Made by a program: the position numbers and the translations under genes. Positions 1-6,429 of a stretch of DNA of 9,533 nucleotides are shown one piece after another. Under the pieces are notes generated by a model. The model saw only the letters and a program-made list of their open reading frames with translations. It searched no databases and was not told the origin of the DNA. Each line of letters begins with the position of its first letter. Positions within the stretch are counted from its first letter, which is position 1. This stretch comes from JBCCEV01 sp039030125. GTDB lineage: Bacteria > Pseudomonadota > Gammaproteobacteria > Ga0077536. The DNA lies in contig JBCCEV010000157.1 of NCBI GenBank assembly GCA_039030125.1, positions 1-9,533 on the forward strand. The letters run 5' to 3'.

Positions 1-928
1 CTGCCTTCGATAAGGCTTCGGGTTCATGGATACTGTGCGCACTCAGCTCTCGATCGATCCTTTTAATGAGGCCGTTCAACACTTTCCCCGGGCCACACTC
101 GACAACACTTTGGCACCCAGCTGCCGCCGCTTGTTCAATACACTCAATCCAACGAACGGGCGAGTAAAGCTGGCCGATTAACGCCTCTTTCATGCCTTGG
201 ATATCGTTATGAAAGTCAGCGTCAAAATTGTGCACGACGGGGGTGGTGGGGGCGGTGATTTCGACCGTGTCGATCCGGGCCGCCAACCGGGCCGCGGCCG
301 GGCGCATCAGCTCGCAATGAATCGGCGCGCTAACATTGAGCGGCATCGCGCGCCGAGCGCCACGTGCTTTGGCGAGTTCGCAGGCCTTATCAATGGCGGC
401 GCGGTGACCCGCGATGACGATCTGACCCGGGGCGTTTAAATTCGCGCACTGGCACACCAAGTCGCCTCCGGCCGCTTCTTGGCACACTTCGCTAAGCGCG
501 CTCTGGTCGAGCCCAAGCACTGCCGCCATTGCTGTTTCGATACCGGCAACAGCCTCTTGAATGTAGCGCCCGCGATCGGCCACCAAGCTCACCGCTTGTT
601 CAAACTTCAGGGCCCCGGCTGCGACCAGCGCCGAATATTCGCCGAAACTGTGGCCGGCCATGATGGCAGGTCTCATGTCGCTCGATTGGCACCAAACATC
701 CCAGATCGCGATACTCGCGCAGAGCAGCACCGGTTGGGTATTCATGGTTTGGTTCAGTTTTTCCTCCGGGCCGTTTTGAGACAGATCCCACAGGTCGAAG
801 CCCAGAACCTCAGAGCCCTTCGCGAATCGTTCGCGAACAGCAGGAAATCGATCGGCAAGTTCTTGCAACATGCCCTGTGATTGAGAGCCCTGGCCTGGAA
901 AAACAAAAGCGAATTTAGGGTTAGACAA
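1..928 (-). CDS. fabD: Malonyl-CoA:ACP transacylase FabD (partial at window edge, TTG start)
   Basis: This cytoplasmic enzyme moves malonyl from CoA to acyl carrier protein, supplying the extender unit for type II fatty-acid synthesis. About 309 codons are visible and the frame is still open at base 1; E. coli FabD has 309 residues, so only a few are missing. FVFPGQGSQ lies at residues 8-16. The nucleophile elbow GHSFGE carries Ser94, Arg119 is in ADRGRY, and His204 is in APIHC, matching the family's Ser/Arg/His layout. The first possible start is TTG at 928-926. The first ATG is 20 codons downstream and would remove GQGSQ, so TTG is preferred; a weak GTAGG lies about 7 nt upstream. It starts 7 nt after the plsX stop and ends the visible operon. 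fabG, acpP and fabF would be expected beyond the left edge by analogy with related genomes; this is inference. Confidence 0.96.
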   Translation of the reverse strand, partial: MSNPKFAFVFPGQGSQSQGMLQELADRFPAVRERFAKGSEVLGFDLWDLSQNGPEEKLNQTMNTQPVLLCASIAIWDVWCQSSDMRPAIMAGHSFGEYSALVAAGALKFEQAVSLVADRGRYIQEAVAGIETAMAAVLGLDQSALSEVCQEAAGGDLVCQCANLNAPGQIVIAGHRAAIDKACELAKARGARRAMPLNVSAPIHCELMRPAAARLAARIDTVEITAPTTPVVHNFDADFHNDIQGMKEALIGQLYSPVRWIECIEQAAAAGCQSVVECGPGKVLNGLIKRIDRELSAHSIHEPEALSKA

Positions 929-935
929 CGGCGAC

Positions 936-1949
936 CTACTCGGACTCGACGAGAAATTCTTCAAGCATTTCGCTGATGCGCTCGGGTACCCGTTTGGTGG
1001 TCTCCAAAACCGCCACATTGATCGCTTGCGAAAAAGACATTGCATCGGCGCTGCCGTGACTCTTAATGACAATCCCTTTCAGCCCCAAGAGACTGGCGCC
1101 ATTATATTGGCGCGGATCGGCGCGGCGTTTGACACCGCTCAGCGCGCTCTTTGCGAATAATGCCGAGATCTTGTTCCACGGGTTCCGCGTGAATTCTTCA
1201 CGGGCCATGTCAGCCAGCAGGCGGGCCACTCCTTCACTCGCTTTGAGCGCAACGTTACCGACAAAACCATCGCACACGACGACGTCGTATTTGGTTTTGA
1301 AGATGTCATCGCCTTCGGCAAAACCTGCGTAGTTCAGAGAGCTCTTTTCCAGCAGTGACGCGGTCTGCTTCACCCGATCATTACCCTTGATTTCTTCCTC
1401 GCCAATATTGAGTAACGCGACGGTGGGGCTGGCGCGATTATCGACGCTTTCAACCAGGACTGATCCCATCACCGCGAACCGAAACAATTCTTCGGAACTG
1501 GAGTCAACATTGGCCCCCAGGTCAAGGACGTAAGTGTGGCCTTTGATACCAGGCATTGCCGCACAAATCGCGGGGCGATCAACGCCTGGGAGAGTCTTGA
1601 GGACAAAGCGTGCAATAGCCATTAGTGCACCGGTGTTACCGGCACTGACACAGGCATCGGCCTGGCCATCGCGGACCAAGTTAATGGCTACCCGCATCGA
1701 AGAGTCGCGTTTGCCACGCAGTGCCGTAGAGGGCTTGTCGTCCATGAGGACAACCTGTGTGGCGTGTTCAATTCGCACGCGCTCGTCGAGGGCCAAATCG
1801 CGAGCGAGGCACGCTTCGCGCAGGGTTTCCTCTTCACCAACTAAGACTAATTGGAGATCTCGGTGGTGGGTGAGCGCGCGCTGGGCTGCAGCAATCGTGA
1901 CCGGTGGGCCGTGATCGCCGCCCATCGCGTCCAGGGCGATGGTCGTCAT
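936..1949 (-). CDS. plsX: Phosphate acyltransferase PlsX
   Basis: PlsX converts acyl-ACP to acyl-phosphate, the donor used by PlsY to make lysophosphatidic acid, and so links fatty-acid synthesis to phospholipid synthesis. It is a peripheral, membrane-associated enzyme. The 337-residue protein is near the usual family length (E. coli 356). It shows the N-terminal AMGGDHGP (8-15), SAGNTGA (102-108), LDLGANVD (142-149), NIGEEEIKGN (181-190), CDGFVGN (226-232) and GLKGIVIKSHGS (289-300), all typical of PlsX. The ATG at 1949 directly precedes the conserved MTTIALDAMGG block. No good Shine-Dalgarno sequence is nearby; a GAGGAG lies about 24 nt upstream at the rpmF stop, so translation may be coupled to rpmF. 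It sits 20 nt after rpmF and 7 nt before fabD. Confidence 0.97.
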   Translation of the reverse strand: MTTIALDAMGGDHGPPVTIAAAQRALTHHRDLQLVLVGEEETLREACLARDLALDERVRIEHATQVVLMDDKPSTALRGKRDSSMRVAINLVRDGQADACVSAGNTGALMAIARFVLKTLPGVDRPAICAAMPGIKGHTYVLDLGANVDSSSEELFRFAVMGSVLVESVDNRASPTVALLNIGEEEIKGNDRVKQTASLLEKSSLNYAGFAEGDDIFKTKYDVVVCDGFVGNVALKASEGVARLLADMAREEFTRNPWNKISALFAKSALSGVKRRADPRQYNGASLLGLKGIVIKSHGSADAMSFSQAINVAVLETTKRVPERISEMLEEFLVESE

Positions 1950-1969
1950 TGGTCAGTGGACGAGGTCGC

Positions 1970-2149
1970 TTACTCCTCGTCGTCGTCGATCACCTGCTCG
2001 CCGCGATAGTAACCATCGGCGCTGATGTGGTGGCGTCGGTGAATTTCGCCGGTCGTCGGGTCCTCAGAAAGAGCCGGATTTCTCAGGCGATCGTGCGAGC
2101 GTCGCATGCCACGCCGCGAAGGGCTCTTTTTGTTTTGCTGTACAGCCAT
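1970..2149 (-). CDS. rpmF: 50S ribosomal protein L32
   Basis: L32 is a small structural protein of the large ribosomal subunit. The 59-residue product starts MAVQQNKKSPSRRGMRRSHD and contains GEIHRRHHISADGYYRG, closely matching gammaproteobacterial L32 (57 residues in E. coli). The start is set at the ATG at 2149-2147 because the family begins MAVQQNK and a GGAG lies 8 nt upstream; an in-frame ATG four codons earlier (2161) lacks family support. The C-terminus ends in an acidic VIDDDEE rather than the basic end of E. coli L32. It lies 31 nt after yceD and 20 nt before plsX, the conserved yceD-rpmF-plsX arrangement. Confidence 0.97.
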   Translation of the reverse strand: MAVQQNKKSPSRRGMRRSHDRLRNPALSEDPTTGEIHRRHHISADGYYRGEQVIDDDEE

Positions 2150-2180
2150 CGTTTTCTCCATTCAAACCTGAGCGATGTGC

Positions 2181-2690
2181 TCAAGTCTTGCGTTCATCGA
2201 GCATTCGCCGCAATTGGGCAAACGGTCGTCTGGTTTGGGAATGCGAGTCATCGTTATCCGCGCTCCCCTGGCGCTCGCACGATGCGCGGTCATGAAGCGT
2301 GACCATTGGCAAACCCAGGGTCAGTTCTTCGGCCACGAGGTTATCGACCTCCAAGATCCACTCCGGTGCGATAAATACATCTTCCTCGGGCCAACTCGAC
2401 TCCTCAGTGTCGCTGGCAACAATGCGCAGCTCTAAATCCCGAGCGATCTCGAGTTCCAGCGCGTTCAAGCATCTTTGGCATTGGGCCAAGATGCGCCCGC
2501 TTAGCGTTCCAGCAGCCAGAATCGACCCGCGCTCCGCGCGCGCAAACCTTATATCGAGGCAAACAGGGCCCGCTAGAACCGCGCCGTCAGGCAAGTCGAG
2601 GGACTTCTGCGCGTATCGTTCTCCGCATAAGGGCTTATCGGCACTGATATAGTCGCCGAGGTGAACCGTCTCTGGCACTACTGTTGGCAT
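2181..2690 (-). CDS. yceD: YceD / DUF177 family protein (23S rRNA accumulation)
   Basis: The family is known for a role in accumulation of 23S rRNA and for its fixed position upstream of rpmF; its biochemical activity is not clear. The 169-residue protein (E. coli YceD 173) has CQRCL at residues 71-75, LGLPMVTLHD followed by Cys138 (126-138), and a terminal PFAQL (156-160). These are the usual family landmarks, and the CxxC plus the His/Cys site suggest possible metal binding (inference). An acidic, Asp/Ser-rich linker lies at about 142-152. The ATG at 2690 gives a normal family length, but no Shine-Dalgarno sequence precedes it, and a TATAAT only 12 nt upstream would leave a leader of a few bases. 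Internal GTG codons near the start are alternatives. It is the first gene of the minus-strand operon. Confidence 0.93.
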   Translation of the reverse strand: MPTVVPETVHLGDYISADKPLCGERYAQKSLDLPDGAVLAGPVCLDIRFARAERGSILAAGTLSGRILAQCQRCLNALELEIARDLELRIVASDTEESSWPEEDVFIAPEWILEVDNLVAEELTLGLPMVTLHDRASCERQGSADNDDSHSQTRRPFAQLRRMLDERKT

Positions 2691-2701
2691 CGAGCGCGCG
2701 T

Positions 2702-2707
2702 ATTATA
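2702..2707 (-). promoter_or_regulatory. Possible -10 element for the yceD-rpmF-plsX-fabD operon
   Basis: On the minus strand these bases read TATAAT, a perfect sigma70 -10 hexamer, within the 100-bp divergent gap between yceD and yceF. No recognisable -35 hexamer lies 16-18 bp upstream (CTAGTA or TAGTAT). A start site about 7 nt downstream would fall near 2695, leaving about 5 nt before the yceD ATG, so the transcript would be nearly leaderless. The box could be coincidental in this AT-rich patch. Confidence 0.35.
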
Positions 2708-2759
2708 GAGCAAAGTAATGGCGATACTAGCTTGATTACACGAATATTTTTGGATGCGC

Positions 2760-2778
2760 GCGCCGGCGCAATCCGGCG
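2760..2778. repeat. GC-only inverted repeats in front of yceF
   Basis: GCGCCGGCGC (2760-2769) is a perfect 10-bp palindrome. Overlapping it, CGCCGG (2761-2766) pairs with CCGGCG (2773-2778) around a 6-nt loop. Either structure would sit 12-30 nt upstream of the yceF start and could affect its translation or act as a protein site. Chance is also plausible in GC-rich DNA. Confidence 0.3.
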
Positions 2779-2790
2779 GCGATTAGGACA

Positions 2791-3384
2791 GTGAAGTTGT
2801 TGTTGGCCTCATCATCGACCTACCGGCGCACGCTTTTGTCGCGGATCGTTTCGGATTTTGAATTTTTGGCGCCGGAAATCGATGAGACTCGGCATGCCAG
2901 CGAATCCCCTCGCACCATGGTGTTACGACTGGCCCGTGCGAAGGCAACCGTTGGTTTGGCACAAAGTGAGGCGGACATCGTCATCGCAAGCGACCAAACC
3001 GCCGTGATTGACGGCCGGTGTCTGGGTAAACCGGGGAGCGTTGAGGTTGCCAAAGCGCAACTTGCCGAGGCTTCAGGCCGCTGCGTCAGGTTTCTGACAA
3101 GCGTTGTGGTCAGCGCTCGTAACGGTTACCTAGCCGCCGATGTCGTCGCTTGCGACGCTTGGTTTCGCCCGCTTAGCACTGCCGAGATCAGTGACTATGT
3201 GGCGGCCGAGGCGCCCCTTGATTGCGCCGGCAGCTTTAAATGTGAAGGCCTCGGGATCGTGCTTCTCCAACGCCTATCCACCGACGATCCGACGGCCCTG
3301 ATCGGACTCCCCCTGATCGCGTTGAGCCGCATGCTGAACGAGGCCGGCTACCCGCTTATCAGAGCCTGGAGAGGCGCCGGTTAA
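2791..3384 (+). CDS. yceF: Maf-family nucleotide pyrophosphatase, YceF type (7-methyl-GTP pyrophosphatase)
   Basis: Maf proteins hydrolyse non-canonical nucleoside triphosphates to monophosphates; the E. coli YceF branch prefers 7-methyl-GTP. The 197-residue product fits the family length. It begins KLLLASSSTYRR (2-13), has the acidic EIDE (29-32), the ASDQ motif with the presumed catalytic Asp68, GKP (79-81), and a C-terminal DCAGSFKCEGLGI (144-156) followed by DPTALIGLPLIAL. These match YceF rather than the YhdE branch, as does the position beside yceD-rpmF. The start is a GTG at 2791. The upstream AGGA is only 2 nt away, so a TTG two codons later (2797, spacing 8 nt) is a real alternative, although it shortens the first beta strand. 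It is divergent from yceD, and its stop shares TTAA with the convergent sppA. Confidence 0.95.
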   Translation: MKLLLASSSTYRRTLLSRIVSDFEFLAPEIDETRHASESPRTMVLRLARAKATVGLAQSEADIVIASDQTAVIDGRCLGKPGSVEVAKAQLAEASGRCVRFLTSVVVSARNGYLAADVVACDAWFRPLSTAEISDYVAAEAPLDCAGSFKCEGLGIVLLQRLSTDDPTALIGLPLIALSRMLNEAGYPLIRAWRGAG

Positions 3385-4331
3385 AACAGCCGCATCGAGA
3401 GCTCTGAGAGTGCCGTTTGCAGAACTTGAGAGCCGAAGCGTTTTGCGAATCCTTCAAACGTAAGGTCTTTCTTGGTGAAGTCGACGATTTTCTCTTCGCC
3501 GATGATTTCGCGCGCCACGTAGCCACTGGAGCCGAGTTCATCCACCAGGCCCAAGGCGAGGCTTTGTTCGCCGGTCCATAGCAATCCCGAATAAATTTCT
3601 TGATCCTCGGAGATGATTTCGCGCCGTCCTTTCACCACCGTATTGATGAACTGCTCGTGGATATCAGCCAGAAGTTGTTGAACATGACCAACCTCTTCTT
3701 CTTTAAGCGGTGAGAACGGATCGAGGAACGCTTTGTTTTCACCGGCCGTCAGCAGGCGACGTTCGACGCCCAGCTTCTTCATTGTCTCGACAAAACCGAA
3801 GCCGTCCATGCGTACGCCGATTGAACCGATGATGCTCGCCTTATCGGCGAAAATTTTATCGGCGGCAACCGCTACGTAATAGCCACCCGACGCGCAGATA
3901 TCCTCGACCACGGCGTAAAGCGGTGTTTCCGGATACTTGGCTTTCAAGCGATAGATCTCATCGTTGATATAGCCTGCCTGAACCGGGCTGCCGCCGGGAC
4001 TGTTAATGCGCAGAATGATCCCGGCCGTTTTTTCGTCTTTGAAAGCCGCTCGCAGCCCGGCAACCACATTATCGGCACTCGCGTCGCTGCCGTGCGCGAT
4101 GATCCCCTGAAGGTCGATCAGCGCGGTGAAGTTGTCTTCACCGAACGAGGCCTCCTTGACCCATTTTGGATTGGCCAAAATGAGAATGGCGGCGAGGTAG
4201 GCGAACACTAAAAATTTGAAAAACACCCCCCAGCGCCGGTTGCGCCGTTGCTCCTTGAGAAACTCCGCCGCCAAACGGTTAACGAAGCGACTTTCAAAAT
4301 TAGGATCGTTCGGTTGATCTGCGTCGGCCAT
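3381..4331 (-). CDS. sppA: S49 family signal peptide peptidase SppA, short form
   Basis: This membrane-anchored serine protease is expected to degrade cleaved signal peptides or other membrane-bound fragments. The 316-residue product has a hydrophilic, basic N-terminus (KEQRRNRR, 26-33), one transmembrane segment at about 34-55, and a single S49 domain expected in the periplasm. RINSPGGSP (108-116) forms the oxyanion region. Ser148 in ICASGGYY is the likely nucleophile and Lys200 in GENKAFLDPFSP the general base; their 52-residue spacing equals that of the short Bacillus SppA (Ser147/Lys199). It has one catalytic domain, unlike the two-domain E. coli SppA. The ATG at 4331 is chosen because AGGAG lies 6 nt upstream; a 41-residue upstream extension would only cover the phosphatase gene. 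It begins 1 nt after the phosphatase stop (TGAcATG), implying translational coupling. Confidence 0.94.
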   Translation of the reverse strand: MADADQPNDPNFESRFVNRLAAEFLKEQRRNRRWGVFFKFLVFAYLAAILILANPKWVKEASFGEDNFTALIDLQGIIAHGSDASADNVVAGLRAAFKDEKTAGIILRINSPGGSPVQAGYINDEIYRLKAKYPETPLYAVVEDICASGGYYVAVAADKIFADKASIIGSIGVRMDGFGFVETMKKLGVERRLLTAGENKAFLDPFSPLKEEEVGHVQQLLADIHEQFINTVVKGRREIISEDQEIYSGLLWTGEQSLALGLVDELGSSGYVAREIIGEEKIVDFTKKDLTFEGFAKRFGSQVLQTALSELSMRLF

Positions 4332-4332
4332 G

Positions 4333-5025
4333 TCAGGCTCCTGTATTCTCCAAAAGGGTCTGCAATTTGGTGATTTCTTGGGGGAGGTCAGTGATATCAG
4401 AAATCGTAAACCATGGGTTGTTTTCTGCCAGCTCGGTTGCGCTATGTGCGCCATAGCTCACACAACCGTAGTGCGCGCCAGCATTGCGGGCCATTTCCAA
4501 GTCAAAGGTTGTATCGCCGATCACAAGCGCGTGGTGAGGTTCGAGCCCGAACTCGCTGACCAGCTCTAGAATCATGTCTGGGGCTGGTTTGGGGGCACTT
4601 TCGTCGGCACAGCGGCTGGCGAGGAAGTACTTGGTGAGATCAACCGACCCGAGCGCCCGGTCAAGGCCCCGGCGACTTTTGCCCGTTGCGATAGCAAGCA
4701 GATACTCGTCTTGCAAAGCCTCCAGTACTTCGAGAACGCCGCCGAAGGGCACGGCATTGCCGCCGCGATCAAGCGCATACAAGCGTCGGTAGGCATTGGC
4801 GATCGAAGCACACCCGGCCCTGGTGAGCTCCGGAGCCAGGGTTGCGATGGCATGCTCTAGGCTCAGCCCAATGGTCCTCCTGATGGCGCTTGGCGGTGGC
4901 GAATCGAAACCGCGCTCGGCGAAAGCCAACTGCATGCAAGTCACTATGGCACCGGTTGAATCCATCAGCGTTCCGTCCCAATCGAAGATTAGGATTTCCA
5001 ACGCCGGGCGCGCAGAAAGACTCAT
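4333..5025 (-). CDS. HAD-IA hydrolase, phosphoglycolate phosphatase-like
   Basis: This is a haloacid dehalogenase-type phosphatase of 230 residues, probably acting on a small phosphorylated metabolite; the substrate cannot be read from sequence. Motif I is FDWDGTL with nucleophile Asp15 and general acid/base Asp17. Motif II is ATGKS (Thr114), motif III Lys146 in APKPAPD, and motif IV IGDTTFD (Asp171, Asp175). The stretch between motifs I and II forms a helical cap of subfamily I. It resembles Gph-like proteins found between rluC and sppA in Pseudomonas. The ATG at 5025 gives the normal short N-terminus (MSLSARPALEILIFDWDGT), although no clear Shine-Dalgarno sequence precedes it. An in-frame ATG at 5082, beside a palindrome and a GGGATGG, would add 19 residues. 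The gene starts about 129 nt after rluC and ends 1 nt before sppA. Confidence 0.92.
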   Translation of the reverse strand: MSLSARPALEILIFDWDGTLMDSTGAIVTCMQLAFAERGFDSPPPSAIRRTIGLSLEHAIATLAPELTRAGCASIANAYRRLYALDRGGNAVPFGGVLEVLEALQDEYLLAIATGKSRRGLDRALGSVDLTKYFLASRCADESAPKPAPDMILELVSEFGLEPHHALVIGDTTFDLEMARNAGAHYGCVSYGAHSATELAENNPWFTISDITDLPQEITKLQTLLENTGA

Positions 5026-5084
5026 CGTCGGGTTCAGCGAATACTCACCAAAACCACAGCCCTGGGCGTCATTGGATGACATCG

Positions 5085-5100
5085 GTCCATCCCGATGGAC
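5085..5100. repeat. 16-bp palindrome between rluC and the phosphatase gene
   Basis: GTCCAT (5085-5090) and ATGGAC (5095-5100) are perfect inverted arms around CCCG; the next base pair (C/G) also matches, leaving a 2-nt centre. As DNA it could be a small operator. As RNA it would form a 6-bp hairpin with a tetraloop immediately before the alternative phosphatase start at 5082. No U-run follows on either strand, so it is not an intrinsic terminator. Function is unknown. Confidence 0.35.
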
Positions 5101-5154
5101 AGGGTCTGCATCGCGCGGCGGCGGGTGCGCCAATTTATGGTTTTGAGGGTGCTG

Positions 5155-6084
5155 CTAGGCATCGTTTCGTGCTTGGGCTAAAAAAACCTCGAGGTCCTCA
5201 GGTAATGGTGCGCTGACTTCCAAGGCCCCGGTAGCCAGCGGCAATTGAATCTTACTCGCGTGCAAGAACAGGCGCCGCAGGCCGCCGCGTCGGCAGGCAC
5301 GATTGAAGGCCCGGTCCCCGTATTTCTGATCGCCTGCAAGGGGATACCCGATACTTGCCGATTGCGCGCGGATTTGGTGAGTGCGCCCGGTAATGAGCCG
5401 CAGGTGTGTCAGCGTGCTCGCCCCAAGATATTCAACCGATTGGATCTCGGTCAAGGCGGTTTGGGTGGTGCCATCTCGATCGAGTGCTTGGTCAAATTGT
5501 TTGAGGCCAGATGGGATCCGTCCGCAGTGCAGTGCGAGGTAGAATTTCCCGACGGCGCGATCGCGGATAACCTGATGAACACCGGCCAACGCTCGATGGT
5601 TCTTGCTCAATACCAGGCAGCCGGAAGTCCCTTTGTCGAGACGATGGGCCAAATCGACCGAAGGGGCATGGGGCCGTGCCGCGCGCGCGACGTCGATCAA
5701 CGAAAATTCGACGCCGGTGCCCCCTTGGCTTGCCCAGCCACTCGGTTTGTTTATCACCATAAGCTCGTCGTCCTCGAACAGGATTGCTGCCTCAAAACGC
5801 CTCTGGGCGCCGCGCGGAACGCGTACTGGGTTGCTAGTATCGAGAAATAGAGGCGGCAAGCGAACCTGGTCCCCGGCCGCCAGGCGGTAGCTCTGTTTGA
5901 TACGGCCGCCGTTGACCCGCACCTCCCCCTTGCGGAGGATCCGGTAGACCATGCTCATCGGCACGTCGCCGAGAATACCCTTAAGAAAATTGTCTATCCG
6001 GCGCCCGGCGTCGTCACCGCTCACCTCGACGTGGCGCACGGCGGTGCGTTGGCCTTGTTTTTCGTTGCTGCGCGGACGGTTCAT
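5155..6084 (-). CDS. rluC: 23S rRNA pseudouridine synthase RluC
   Basis: RluC isomerises uridines to pseudouridine in 23S rRNA (positions 955, 2504 and 2580 in E. coli). Numbered from the TTG at 6096 (313 residues), an S4-like RNA-binding domain covers about 32-80, including GRRIDNFL and YRILRKGEVRVN. The catalytic domain follows with INKPSG (115-120), HRLDKGTSG (151-159) carrying the nucleophile Asp154, GRTHQIR, and a C-terminal LFLHASKI. GKGTSG-side wording differs from the E. coli RLDRDTSG, but the Asp and Arg are intact. I prefer the ATG at 6084 (309 residues); the TTG four codons earlier is possible, and an in-frame TGA lies just upstream. Neither has a good ribosome-binding site. The gene is first in the operon with the phosphatase and sppA and is divergent from rne, as in E. 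coli and Pseudomonas. Confidence 0.94.
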   Translation of the reverse strand: MNRPRSNEKQGQRTAVRHVEVSGDDAGRRIDNFLKGILGDVPMSMVYRILRKGEVRVNGGRIKQSYRLAAGDQVRLPPLFLDTSNPVRVPRGAQRRFEAAILFEDDELMVINKPSGWASQGGTGVEFSLIDVARAARPHAPSVDLAHRLDKGTSGCLVLSKNHRALAGVHQVIRDRAVGKFYLALHCGRIPSGLKQFDQALDRDGTTQTALTEIQSVEYLGASTLTHLRLITGRTHQIRAQSASIGYPLAGDQKYGDRAFNRACRRGGLRRLFLHASKIQLPLATGALEVSAPLPEDLEVFLAQARNDA

Positions 6085-6093
6085 TGCTATAGT
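6065..6093 (+). promoter_or_regulatory. Extended -10 sigma70 promoter candidate for rne
   Basis: TTGCTG (6065-6070) is followed after 17 bp by TATAGT (6088-6093), and TGC just before the hexamer makes an extended -10. TATAGT matches 5 of 6 consensus bases and the -35 matches 3 of 6. Transcription would start near 6100, giving an rne leader of about 420 nt, comparable to the 361-nt leader of E. coli rne. The element overlaps the start of rluC on the other strand, so rne transcription could interfere with rluC initiation. Confidence 0.5.
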
Positions 6094-6206
6094 CAAAGAC
6101 GTTCAAATTGTCGACTCAAACCCGCGTTCTGGTTGGAAAAATCAAAACGAACGCGTGAAGCGAGAGCGTTTGATCGCACTGCGCAAAAGGTTGCGATTGT
6201 GGTGAA

Positions 6207-6223
6207 CTTGGATAACATCCAAG
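6207..6223. repeat. 17-bp interrupted palindrome in the rne leader
   Basis: CTTGGAT (6207-6213) and ATCCAAG (6217-6223) are perfect 7-bp arms around AAC. It may be an operator-like site between rluC and rne or a hairpin in the rne leader RNA with a tight 3-nt loop. No U-run follows, so it is not a terminator. Confidence 0.4.
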
Positions 6224-6397
6224 GTCTCGGGCGCTTGCGGGTTTTCAGTCTAGCAAAAAGGCTCATCACAGCGAGCCGCAACCAACCGCGCTATTGGTTC
6301 GAGCGCATTGATTCGAGGGTTGGGAGCTCTGACTAAGTCCGATTTGAGCGTTTTCGGACTCGATCGAACGAACTGATCGGGTATTTAGATTAAACGT

Positions 6398-6429
6398 CTA
6401 CGCGTTAATCCAATAACGCGTAGCTTTTT
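6398..6429 (+). terminator. Terminator-like hairpin inside the rne leader
   Basis: CTACGCGTTA (6398-6407) pairs perfectly with TAACGCGTAG (6414-6423) around the loop ATCCAA, and CTTTTT follows at 6424-6429. The 10-bp stem and short U-tract have the form of an intrinsic terminator for plus-strand transcription, 93 nt before the rne start codon. With only five U residues and a half-AT stem it may terminate partially. It could be an attenuator, the 3' end of a short leader RNA, or a structured RNase E recognition element. The opposite strand has no U-run, so it would not stop rluC-direction transcripts. Confidence 0.6.

Noticed and set aside
479..880. Plus-strand 133-codon open frame
   Set aside because: It lies antisense to fabD, which carries intact catalytic motifs across the same bases.
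4332..4454. 41-residue N-terminal extension of SppA
   Set aside because: It lies wholly within the phosphatase gene in another frame. The ATG at 4331 has a good AGGAG and fits the usual N-terminus ahead of the membrane segment.
5245..5850. Plus-strand 201-codon open frame
   Set aside because: It is antisense to rluC, whose protein is clearly recognisable; the product has no domain-like features.
6093..6281. Small minus-strand open frame (62 codons) in the rluC-rne gap
   Set aside because: It has no ribosome-binding site or family resemblance, and it overlaps the rluC start. Inverted repeats in this region explain the sequence better.
6382..6391. AT-rich TATTTAGATT as a second rne promoter -10
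   Set aside because: No acceptable -35 hexamer lies 16-18 bp upstream.
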